NCBI GenBank assembly: GCA_003635195.1
Contig: PYIY01000011.1
Location: 27,199 to 91,198, forward strand
Source of the DNA: Candidatus Poribacteria bacterium
GTDB taxonomy: Bacteria > Poribacteria > WGA-4E > WGA-3G
Direction of reading: 5' to 3'
Length of the DNA: 64,000 nucleotides
Part shown: positions 51,078 through 59,063 of the stretch, piece by piece
Layout of the letters: the number at the start of each line of letters is the position of its first letter
How positions within the stretch are numbered: the stretch's first letter is position 1
Position numbers and translations under genes: made by a program
Notes under the pieces: model-generated
The model's input: only the letters and a program-made list of their open reading frames with translations
The model's database searches: none
Told to the model about the DNA's origin: nothing

Positions 51078-53693
51078 CTAACGCTTCTGAACTTGGAAAC
51101 TTGCATCCAGAGCCTTCGCGACTCGGACTTGTGACTCTTTGAGGTGCGCCAAGCTATAGTCGTCAAGTCTCCCTTGGGCATTTTGAAGCACGCCTTGTAT
51201 CCGAGTGTCGATTTGTCCGAGATGATGCCGAGCAAGCGATCTGGCATCCTCAGGTGTTCCACTATCCGCGTCCAGTATCAGTTTGATGAGTTGCTTCAGG
51301 TGTTCACGTTGCAGTGCTCGACGGAAACTGGAGATAAACGCATCCGTATTTGACCACTGCTTTTCGCCGACATTCCGATCCAGTTCTGTCCAAACCGCAT
51401 CCGTAATACCTGAGAAAAGTTCTGGCAGTGTGAACGCATCTTCACCCTCTGGAAACTTCAGTTCTGTGTCCTGGATGCGCGCGAGGACGTTCGGGTAGAG
51501 CAAGCGTCCCAGGATACGGGTCTGATTGTTTAAAATCGCATTATGCACCGGGTAATCCAACCGTGTAGAACCCCCGCTGCTGGATCCCCAATCGCTCCAG
51601 CGCGTGACAGCAAGACTGTTGAGTAGGTCCGCTGGGAAATCGAAAGCTTTATCCGAGAGGGCGTGTTCTTTGAGGAACTCAAGTGCTTCGCGCTGTTTCG
51701 CCGCCGGGACAGGCACGAACGGTAAACGACCATTTTCATCCCCGCGGTGATCGCGGTGGTGGTATTGCCCACCGATGTAGCGGCTTGCGAGGTACATTGA
51801 ATAACCGTATTCGCCGAGCAAGGACCCGAAAGCACGCCGGACACGCTGATACCCCATCCCGTCTTTTGTAACCTTATCTGCAATCTTGTCCCAGAGTTCA
51901 ACGACAATCTCGCGACGCTGTTTCGCAAAATCGAGCGGATCAGAGCCGAGGTCCCACCGATTAACCAGTGGATCTAAATCCCTGTTCCGATATGAGGACG
52001 CGTCGCCATCTGTGCCGTACGTCAGTCCTGGCGTTGCGACACGGGAGGCGATTTCGCCTAACGCCTTTAATTCACCTTCAGGATTGCCAGCAGTGATCGG
52101 TTTATAGGCATACTCAACGACCCAATAATCCCAGGGGCCAATGGTCGTTGTGTAGTAATCCCCCTGTTTTTTGCCATCAGGTGCGATATTCACAGCGTCG
52201 TATTCCATAACGGAGCCGAGAAGTGCTTCATCGCTTTTCTTGTTCAGGTCATCAAGCGAATGGATCGTACTCGCTTTAAAATTATGCCGCAATCCCAGCG
52301 TATGTCCGACCTCGTGCATGGTTAGTGATTTAAGTGCCTGACCGATAAATTCTTCTGGTAACTCACCGTCTTCGCCGACCACGCCACGCGCTTGCAAGAC
52401 GCTCGCCATGAACCCCATCTGGCGTGCCAATCCGTCTGCCATCTGACAATGAAATCGTGAGGAGTGATCCATCGGGTGGTCGCGTTCATGATCAAGTTCA
52501 TCGAAGTACGTCGTATACTCCCGCTGCCACGATCTGATGAACCCGTCACTGATAAGAATATCAGCGTCCAAAATCTGACCCGTCAACGGATTCACGCGAG
52601 ACGGACCAATGGCGAAACCTGCGTCAACGACCCATCGGATCGTATTATACCGAGCATCTTCCGGGTCCCAATCCTCATAATCTTGCTGAATCCGAGCTTC
52701 AATCGCGTCAACAAAACCTGCCTTTTCAAATGCCTTGTTCCATTCAAGGATTCCTTGGCGAATGTACGGACGGAAACGATGTGGCACCGTTTTTTCAATG
52801 TAGAAGATGATCGGATCCATCGGTGGTGAGAGTTTCGCCTTTTTGTCTGCTTTCTCCAAATGCCACCGGTTGACGTAGCGGATATACGGGGCATCGCTGG
52901 TTTGGAGCGAATAATCTTTGACCGTGGTCATGAAATGTCCCATACGATCGTCAGCAAGCCGCGGACGATAATTGTTTGATGGGAGCCCAGCGAGACTGTA
53001 GTGCAGGGTCAATTGAATACCGCGACTATCTGGAACAGTTTCTCTACTGCCGCTCGCTGTATACACCGCCTGAACCCGTAATTCGACGTTCTTTGGGAAC
53101 GCCTTGATTGTGCCCCAAGTGCTGCGTGTTTTGTCGAATCGGGCACCGCCACCGATGCTCCCTGCCAGCGGTGGTAAATCGGACATAAAGACGGGTGAGA
53201 TATTCACCAATAGACTCCGTCGTTGTGGATGTATGCTTTCGATCTTAAGAGAAAATAGCACAGAGTCGCTGTAACTGTAGTCCACCGCTTGGGCAGTCGG
53301 TGTCCCTTTATCGGCGCGGAAACGGACATTTTTCCGCACAAGATGCACACGATCCCCAACACGCCGCCAGACAAGCAACCATTCGTCCATTGTCATCCCA
53401 GAGATAAGGCGTCCCCTACCCAGACCGCGTGAAAGACTAATCATGCATAGAAAAGATTTGTCCAATTGTGAAGGTTGAATTTCGCAATAAAGATTCTGTT
53501 TTTTCTCGTACAACCTAAAAAAGCCTTGATAGCTTTTACTATCTTCAGTGACTTTGGAAAAATCTTCAAATTCTTTTTTCTTTTTTGCGGATGCTTCTTG
53601 TGTCGCAGGTTTTGCTGCTTCCTGAGCAGATACCGCCAGGCAATAACCGCTTATTAGGGTTAAACAGCTCCAAAAAGTCAATAAGTGTCGCAT
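51078..53693 (-). CDS. Secreted zinc-dependent metalloprotease (DUF5117/DUF4953 type), copy 2
   Basis: This 871-aa protein shares the zinc motif MHEVGHTLGLRHNF and almost every block with copy 1; the lengths are equal. The signal peptide is SGYCLAVSAQE. Differences cluster in the region around residues 170-220 and in the loop before VEYAYKPI. After its stop the frame continues into a dockerin-like module. Such tandem duplicates may have different substrates. No pro-peptide or inhibitor gene is seen nearby. Confidence 0.93.
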   Translation of the reverse strand: MRHLLTFWSCLTLISGYCLAVSAQEAAKPATQEASAKKKKEFEDFSKVTEDSKSYQGFFRLYEKKQNLYCEIQPSQLDKSFLCMISLSRGLGRGRLISGMTMDEWLLVWRRVGDRVHLVRKNVRFRADKGTPTAQAVDYSYSDSVLFSLKIESIHPQRRSLLVNISPVFMSDLPPLAGSIGGGARFDKTRSTWGTIKAFPKNVELRVQAVYTASGSRETVPDSRGIQLTLHYSLAGLPSNNYRPRLADDRMGHFMTTVKDYSLQTSDAPYIRYVNRWHLEKADKKAKLSPPMDPIIFYIEKTVPHRFRPYIRQGILEWNKAFEKAGFVDAIEARIQQDYEDWDPEDARYNTIRWVVDAGFAIGPSRVNPLTGQILDADILISDGFIRSWQREYTTYFDELDHERDHPMDHSSRFHCQMADGLARQMGFMASVLQARGVVGEDGELPEEFIGQALKSLTMHEVGHTLGLRHNFKASTIHSLDDLNKKSDEALLGSVMEYDAVNIAPDGKKQGDYYTTTIGPWDYWVVEYAYKPITAGNPEGELKALGEIASRVATPGLTYGTDGDASSYRNRDLDPLVNRWDLGSDPLDFAKQRREIVVELWDKIADKVTKDGMGYQRVRRAFGSLLGEYGYSMYLASRYIGGQYHHRDHRGDENGRLPFVPVPAAKQREALEFLKEHALSDKAFDFPADLLNSLAVTRWSDWGSSSGGSTRLDYPVHNAILNNQTRILGRLLYPNVLARIQDTELKFPEGEDAFTLPELFSGITDAVWTELDRNVGEKQWSNTDAFISSFRRALQREHLKQLIKLILDADSGTPEDARSLARHHLGQIDTRIQGVLQNAQGRLDDYSLAHLKESQVRVAKALDASFQVQKR

Positions 53694-53705
53694 TATCTCT
53701 TCTCC

Positions 53706-53840
53706 TTATTTGATTGAGTCGTCTTTTTCGGTTTGGAGGCGTTCAAGCGTTGCCAACGCCTTCGCCAATTCCTCCTCGGCGTGTTGTCGTGCCAGAGCCT
53801 CTTGTTCAGCTCCTAAAAGGATTATTAAATTGCCTCGACT
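53706..53840 (-). pseudogene. C-terminal remnant of a Uma2-like gene
   Basis: An open frame without a start codon, read from 53840 to a TAA at 53706-53708, encodes EQEALARQHAEEELAKALAT followed by LERLQTEKDDSIK. This is the coiled-coil tail found after the Uma2 domain in many Uma2 family proteins. The nuclease domain is missing; an in-frame stop lies at 53841-53843. It is a gene fragment left by a deletion or rearrangement, probably linked to the metalloprotease duplication. Confidence 0.65.
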
Positions 53841-53916
53841 TTAGCCATTAAGGATAGCACACAAGCAGTGAAATGTCAACTTTCAATTTCTTTTTTGACG
53901 ACTTGCTACTCCGGTT

Positions 53917-54672
53917 TTACCGGTAATGAATCCGCCGATTGCCGTCGAAGGAGAACCGTGGCCAATCGCGTTCCCAGTTTTTGGAGTCGTATGGAATGTA
54001 GTGGCATGCCAATGCGTGTCTGCGCGTCCCCGGTTTCAAAACCTGTGCACCGCCATGAATCAATTTCCCGCTGAACAGCACCACATCTCCAGGGTTCACT
54101 AGGACCTGGACCGCGTCTTTACCGTTTTCTTGAAAAACCTTTTTGACTGCCGGGAAATAGCGATTGTGCTGTTGCAGTTCGTACGTCTCTCCGGGTTGCA
54201 ATGTCATAGGCACGTCGTTTTTGGTAATCAACCGGCCCCTGTGCGAACCGGGCTGGACTATCAACGGTCCGTTGTTCTCATCGACACGAACCATCGCAAT
54301 CCATGCCGACATACAGTCTGGTAAGTAGTATTGATCTTGATGTAGGGGATGCTCGGATCCTTCATAAAAATGCATCGTCTGGATGCCTTCGGGTTCCCCG
54401 CCAAAACAGTCTGTAAGCGGCTTATGTAAGCGGGCATCGATAAGTAAGTCCAAGACGCGCGGGTCGTAAAGGTGCTGATTGAAGGTCCTTGCGCCGTATT
54501 TATCCTGTTGGAAAAATCCATCCAGATGCTTGCGTCCGGCGTGAAGGTCTTCTATGTGTTCAACGAACCGTTGACATTCGTCCTCTGCAAGGACACTTTC
54601 AAGAACAACATACCCATTTGTTTGGTAAAAGGTTTGCTGTTCAGGGGTCAATCCTATGTTTTTAGATGCCAT
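53917..54672 (-). CDS. Phytanoyl-CoA dioxygenase (PhyH) family protein, second copy
   Basis: I start at ATG 54672 (MASKNIGLTPEQQTFYQTNG), with GGTGGG just upstream; an extra four residues from GTG 54684 are possible. The 251-aa protein has the HxD iron site in LHQDQYYLPDCMSAWIA, and LIHGGAQVLKPGTRRHALAC holds the distal His and Arg. It is shorter than and distant from the copy at 41076. Substrate is unknown. It is followed by no same-strand gene, so it is transcribed alone. Confidence 0.9.
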   Translation of the reverse strand: MASKNIGLTPEQQTFYQTNGYVVLESVLAEDECQRFVEHIEDLHAGRKHLDGFFQQDKYGARTFNQHLYDPRVLDLLIDARLHKPLTDCFGGEPEGIQTMHFYEGSEHPLHQDQYYLPDCMSAWIAMVRVDENNGPLIVQPGSHRGRLITKNDVPMTLQPGETYELQQHNRYFPAVKKVFQENGKDAVQVLVNPGDVVLFSGKLIHGGAQVLKPGTRRHALACHYIPYDSKNWERDWPRFSFDGNRRIHYR

Positions 54673-54719
54673 ATTTCCCACCAAAACTTGCTATTGCCAC
54701 AATTTGAATGTGATTAACG

Positions 54720-55577
54720 CTATAATCTTGTCTTCAATGCTGCCCAAACGGTTGACAATTTCCCTTTAGGCGCAATGTGATAAGGTTCGGTTGATTCAAA
54801 GTTCTGGATGACTTCACCCGCTGTGAGCGGACGGTTGTAAAAACGGACTTCATCAATCATACCCGTGAAGTGACCATGTGCTTTCCCGCGGAACTTTCTT
54901 GCGCCAAGATGGACAGGTGCTGTAAATGGCGAAAATGCTCTGTTACCTTCAAATCTATGGTTGTTTGAAGAACGGGTTACACCGTCTATATAGATAATTC
55001 CTTTACCGTTTCCTCCGACTTCATTTATCACATAGTCATTCGTGTAAACAATGTGATGCCATCTGCCATCAAAGATAGCCATACTACTGCCTGAACCAGT
55101 GCCCACACATTCTCTTGGACCGCCAATGCCAATGTAATGATGAAGAGTGCCTGCAATAATCTCAAGTTCACCTCTTCTATTAACCCCGTTGAGTTCTATT
55201 CCCCAATTAGGACATTCCGCGCCATGCGTATTGATGAGAGTCATCCAATCAGCCGTATGACTGGTTTTGATCCATGCTTCAAACGAAGATGTCCCGAGCT
55301 GTCTGCCGAAATCTCCAAGCGTGGTTAGGTTTACAAAATCACCAGCACCGTCAAATTCAAGTGCTTCTCCTACTCTACCGGGAACCATTTTAGGATCCCC
55401 TACAATTTTACCATCGTTGTCGCTCCAAACATCTTTTACCGTTTTACTGAAAACGTAACCTTTATCAAAGGTCCAATAGCTGACAAGCCCATCTGTTACA
55501 ATAGATGCAGGTGCCGTATTGAGTGAGAACATACCGATGATTATCGTAAATGTCATAAAGTGGATTCCACTTTTCAT
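54720..55577 (-). CDS. Secreted LamG-domain protein (paralogue pair member 1)
   Basis: This 285-aa protein has a signal peptide (MTFTIIIGMFSLNTAPAS) and LamG motifs: LVSYWTFDKGYVFSKTVKDV, WTLINTHGAECPNWGIEL-type core, and GMIDEVRFYNRPLTAGEVIQ. The tail ends GKLSTVWAALKTRL. It is highly similar to the 56699-57559 protein, with the S51 peptidase gene lying between the two. ATG 55577 is preceded by AAAAGGAA. Confidence 0.92.
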   Translation of the reverse strand: MKSGIHFMTFTIIIGMFSLNTAPASIVTDGLVSYWTFDKGYVFSKTVKDVWSDNDGKIVGDPKMVPGRVGEALEFDGAGDFVNLTTLGDFGRQLGTSSFEAWIKTSHTADWMTLINTHGAECPNWGIELNGVNRRGELEIIAGTLHHYIGIGGPRECVGTGSGSSMAIFDGRWHHIVYTNDYVINEVGGNGKGIIYIDGVTRSSNNHRFEGNRAFSPFTAPVHLGARKFRGKAHGHFTGMIDEVRFYNRPLTAGEVIQNFESTEPYHIAPKGKLSTVWAALKTRL

Positions 55578-55627
55578 TGTGATGGTTCCTTTTGAAATAG
55601 TTAGGACTTACGCATTCCTTCTTCAAG

Positions 55628-55657
55628 TCCCCCTGATAAGGGGGATTTAGGGGGTTT
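55628..55657. repeat. Third copy of the CCCCTTGATAAGGGGGATTT repeat
   Basis: TCCCCCTGATAAGGGGGATT then TAGGGGGTTT matches the two direct repeats at 38601-38688, with one T lost and one C gained in the left arm. It lies just upstream of the LamG gene in the intergenic region 55578-55946, which otherwise shows only a weak promoter-like TTGATA...TAGTGT at 55844-55872. Confidence 0.75.
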
Positions 55658-55946
55658 AAAATACAGAAATTATCACTTTTTGCTTCTAAGTATCTGATAT
55701 TTGTCCACTTTGCGTAAGTTCCGATAGTGTTAAAACAATTAACCTTCTTCCTCCTTAACGAAGTTACGGACACTTTTATGTATGCATTCTTTTCATTTTA
55801 CCACAATTATTAAGCGAAAATGTAGTTAAATTTTTAAATGTACTTGATAGTTTTTCTCGAAATTGTTAGTGTTAACGTGAGTTCAACTTGTTACGGAGAA
55901 CCCACGGCATGTGTCTACTACTTTTAATCCAGTAAAAGGACGATTT

Positions 55947-56696
55947 ATGAAAACAGTACCAAAGATTGTTGCAATTGGTGGCGGAGAAATTAGAGAAATG
56001 GAAACCGCTGCTATTGACGAACGCATTATCGAATTGACCGGTAAAACACAACCGAAGGCACTCTTTATTCCAACTGCCAGCGGCGACCCACCTGGATATA
56101 TTGATACTTTTGAGACGGTTTACGGTGAACATTTTGGATGCCAGACGCGCACGCTCAAACTCATTCAAAATCCGCCAGCATTTGAGGAGATGTCCGCACT
56201 GGTGTTGGATTCAGACCTTGTCTATGTGGGGGGTGGGAATACCTACAAGATGATGAAGCTGTGGCGACGATTGGGATTAGATACCGTGTTGGTGGAAGCT
56301 GCATCCCGCGGCACTGTTCTGTCTGGTCTCAGTGCGGGTGCGATCTGCTGGTTTAGATACGGGCATAGCGATTCTCGTTCTTTCTCCAGCAACCCCGAAT
56401 GGGACTATATTCGCGTCAGGGGACTCGGATTCATCAATGCAGTCTACTGTCCACATTATCACTTTGAGAAGCGAGAAACTTCCTTTTCACAAATGATTGC
56501 AAAACGGGGTGGCATCGGCATCGCTTGTGATAATAACGCAGCGATTGAGATCGTTGGGGAACGCTACCGTATCCTCACCTCTGCGCCTAACGGGAAGGCA
56601 TACAAACTCTTTAAGCGTGACGGAAACGCTGTTATTACGGAATTATCTCAAAACAGCGAGTATGCTCCTTTGGCCGATCTTTTAAGGCGAGGATAA
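55947..56696 (+). CDS. Peptidase family S51 (dipeptidase E / cyanophycinase-like)
   Basis: I start at ATG 55947 (MKTVPKIVAIGGGEIREMET), preceded by AAAAGGA; a GTG at 55911 would add 12 residues. The 249-aa product has the nucleophile Ser in VLSGLSAGAICWFRYG, and LVYVGGGNTYKMM with a catalytic-site Asn. The C-terminal half has NAVYCPHYHFEKRETSF. It would act on small peptides with Asp at the N-terminus, or on related substrates; cyanophycin is not implied. It sits between two inverted LamG genes and its stop meets the next one end to end. Confidence 0.88.
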   Translation: MKTVPKIVAIGGGEIREMETAAIDERIIELTGKTQPKALFIPTASGDPPGYIDTFETVYGEHFGCQTRTLKLIQNPPAFEEMSALVLDSDLVYVGGGNTYKMMKLWRRLGLDTVLVEAASRGTVLSGLSAGAICWFRYGHSDSRSFSSNPEWDYIRVRGLGFINAVYCPHYHFEKRETSFSQMIAKRGGIGIACDNNAAIEIVGERYRILTSAPNGKAYKLFKRDGNAVITELSQNSEYAPLADLLRRG

Positions 56697-56698
56697 CA

Positions 56699-57559
56699 CT
56701 ATAATTTTGTCTTCAATGCTCCCCAAATTGTTGACAATTTTCCTTTAGGCACAATGTCGTAAGGTTCGGTGGATTCAAAATTCTGGAGAACTTCACGTGC
56801 TGTGAGAAGACGATCGTAAAAACGGACTTCATCAATCATACCCGTGAAGTGACCCTGTGATTTCCCTGGAAATTTTCTGGCACCAAGATGGACAGGTGCT
56901 GTAAATGGCGAAAATGCTCTGTTACCCTCAAATCGATGGTTGCTCGGAGAATGGACTACGCCGTCTATATAGATAATGCTTTTACCGTTTCCACCGCCTT
57001 CATGCATCCTATAATTATTTGTATAAACAATGTGGTGCCATTCGCCATCAAAAATATCGGTAGTTGTTCGTCCGCTACCAGCACCGCTACATCCTCTTGG
57101 GTCTCCAATGCCAATATAATAATAGAGCATTCCCTCCACAATCTCAAGCTCACCTCTTCTATGAATCCCATTGAGTTCTATTCCCCAATTAGGACATGCC
57201 GCGCCACGCGTGTTAATGAGCGTCATCCAATCCTTCTTGTTAGAGGTTTTGATCCATGCTTCAAACGAAGCCGTGCCAAATTTTTTGCCAAAATCTCCGA
57301 GCGTGGTTAGGTTTACAAAATCGTCAACACCATCGAACTTAAGTGCCTCTCCGACCCGACCTGGAACAACTTTAGGGTTTCCGATGATTGTACCGTTATT
57401 GTCCCCCCAAACATCTTTTGCTGTTTTAGTAATAATATGAACTCTATCAAAGGTCCAATAGCTGACAAGTCCGTCTGTTACAATAGATGCGGGTGCCGTA
57501 TTTAGTGTGAACATACCGATGATTATCGTAAATGTCATAAAGCAGATTCTGCTTTTCAC
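56699..57559 (-). CDS. Secreted LamG-domain protein (paralogue pair member 2)
   Basis: I start at GTG 57559, in front of which lies AAGGAG; this matches the N-terminus of the paralogue, and more distal starts give an atypical leader. The 286-aa product has MTFTIIIGMFTLNTAPASIV as signal peptide, a single LamG domain and the tail GKLSTIWGALKTKL. It is about as long as its twin at 54720-55577. The DNA of the two is similar enough for gene conversion or unequal recombination to be plausible. Confidence 0.9.
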   Translation of the reverse strand: MKSRICFMTFTIIIGMFTLNTAPASIVTDGLVSYWTFDRVHIITKTAKDVWGDNNGTIIGNPKVVPGRVGEALKFDGVDDFVNLTTLGDFGKKFGTASFEAWIKTSNKKDWMTLINTRGAACPNWGIELNGIHRRGELEIVEGMLYYYIGIGDPRGCSGAGSGRTTTDIFDGEWHHIVYTNNYRMHEGGGNGKSIIYIDGVVHSPSNHRFEGNRAFSPFTAPVHLGARKFPGKSQGHFTGMIDEVRFYDRLLTAREVLQNFESTEPYDIVPKGKLSTIWGALKTKL

Positions 57560-58033
57560 TTTGATTGCTCCTTTTGAAAGCGTGTTAAAACAATCCAACT
57601 TGCCATTCACACATAACTTTTGTGGTTGAAGCAAACCGATCTACACACTGGCATTGAGCTTACATTCTTTAGATAGCGTAGCAAATTCCGTGCCAATCTC
57701 AACAATACTATATTGACGGAGTTTTCTACAGAACCGAGAGAAGGCACTGCACAAAATAAGGCATTCTTTATACTTGACTGCACGAAATGGGGCATCCTTA
57801 ATAACTTAAGTTGTCTATAACCTTTTAGGTAGCAACTTGGGCTAAAACAATACCATATTGCGCTGAAGTTGTCGAAAAGACATAAGGGATTACATTAATT
57901 TTACCTTGATAGATTTCATTACGTATGCTATGGTATTAACACATTTTAGGAAGGAGGAGGACCTTTTCTCTTCGCGATGCAAGCCTCGTAAACTTTTGTT
58001 GAGGATGCGGAGAGTTTCGGTTTTATATGGTTT
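57560..58033. other. Intergenic region between LamG and alcohol dehydrogenase genes
   Basis: I see no convincing gene in the 474 bases. It contains the 13-mer GTAGCAACTTGGG at 57829-57841, followed by a -10-like TAAAAC, and the promoter at 57906-57934 listed separately. Short frames here lack ribosome sites. Confidence 0.5.
57906..57934 (+). promoter_or_regulatory. Possible promoter of the alcohol dehydrogenase gene
   Basis: TTGATA (57906-57911) and TATGGT (57929-57934) are 17 bp apart, 99 nt before ATG 58034. AGGAGGAGG lies downstream at about 57950 but too far from the start to serve it. Confidence 0.4.
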
Positions 58034-59056
58034 ATGCAGGTTGCAGCAATGTTTGGTGATCAAAAAGGGGGCGTGGTTGAAAAACCGGATCCCCGCGCTG
58101 GGGGAGATATCGCCGTCGTCAAAATCCATGCCGTCCCGATGTGTACGGAATATAAAGGGTTCATACATGGGGGTACCGGTGAACATTTCGGGCACGAGGC
58201 CGCTGGCGAAGTCGTTGAAGTCGCACAACCCGGCCGCGTCAAAGTCGGAGACCGCGTGGTTGTTCAACCACAGAACACCTGTGGTAAATGTCAGATGTGT
58301 GTCATTGGTGAGCATATCCACTGTATGGGAGGCAGTCGTCCAAGTATCCGGGATCTCGTCGGAGAAGACGTGGCTTCGGCAACCTATGCACAATATATGC
58401 ACAAAATGGAAGATATGTTATTCCCAATTCCAGATGATGTGAGTTATGAACACGCTGGAATGGCATGCTGTGGACTCGGACCGACCTTCGGCGCGATGGA
58501 GCAGATGCAGGTCAATTCATTGGATACGGTTATGGTTACCGGCTTAGGTCCTGTCGGGTTAGGCGGTATTATCAATGCGCACTATCGCGGGGCGCGTGTC
58601 ATCGGTGTAGAGAGTCATCCCTATCGTGCTGAACTCGCGAAAAAGTTGGGCGCAGAGGTTGTCTTGGACCCGAATGACGAAGATATTCTCGATCAAATTC
58701 GGGATTTAACGGACGGTGTTGGCATCGACAAAGCAGTGGACTGCTCAGGCGCATCGGCAGCACACCGGTTAATGGTTGATGCAGCCCGCAGAAAAGGACA
58801 AGTCACATTCGTTGGGGAAGGCGGCGAATTTCCGCTTGCGGCGAGTCGAGATATGATTCGGAAAGGCTTAGTCTTACGTGGGAATTGGCATTACAACCTC
58901 GGTGTCTATCCAAAATTAATGAAAGTAATCCAAGATTCACCTGAAGTTTTAGACACATTTATCACACACACTTTCCCGATGCGTGATGTACAGACAGCGT
59001 GGGAATTACAAGCGACCGGAGAGTGCGGTAAAGTCGTCCTGCATCCGTGGGATTAG
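58034..59056 (+). CDS. Zinc-dependent alcohol dehydrogenase (MDR family)
   Basis: This 340-aa medium-chain dehydrogenase has the catalytic zinc Cys in VPMCTEYKGF, GHEAAGEVVE with His and Glu, and four structural-zinc cysteines in CGKCQMCVIGEHIHC. The Rossmann motif is VMVTGLGPVGLGGIINAHYR. It oxidises alcohols or polyols with NAD(P); threonine, sorbitol and related substrates are possible. The next gene is convergent and encodes another dehydrogenase. Confidence 0.92.
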   Translation: MQVAAMFGDQKGGVVEKPDPRAGGDIAVVKIHAVPMCTEYKGFIHGGTGEHFGHEAAGEVVEVAQPGRVKVGDRVVVQPQNTCGKCQMCVIGEHIHCMGGSRPSIRDLVGEDVASATYAQYMHKMEDMLFPIPDDVSYEHAGMACCGLGPTFGAMEQMQVNSLDTVMVTGLGPVGLGGIINAHYRGARVIGVESHPYRAELAKKLGAEVVLDPNDEDILDQIRDLTDGVGIDKAVDCSGASAAHRLMVDAARRKGQVTFVGEGGEFPLAASRDMIRKGLVLRGNWHYNLGVYPKLMKVIQDSPEVLDTFITHTFPMRDVQTAWELQATGECGKVVLHPWD

Positions 59057-59063
59057 TCGATTC

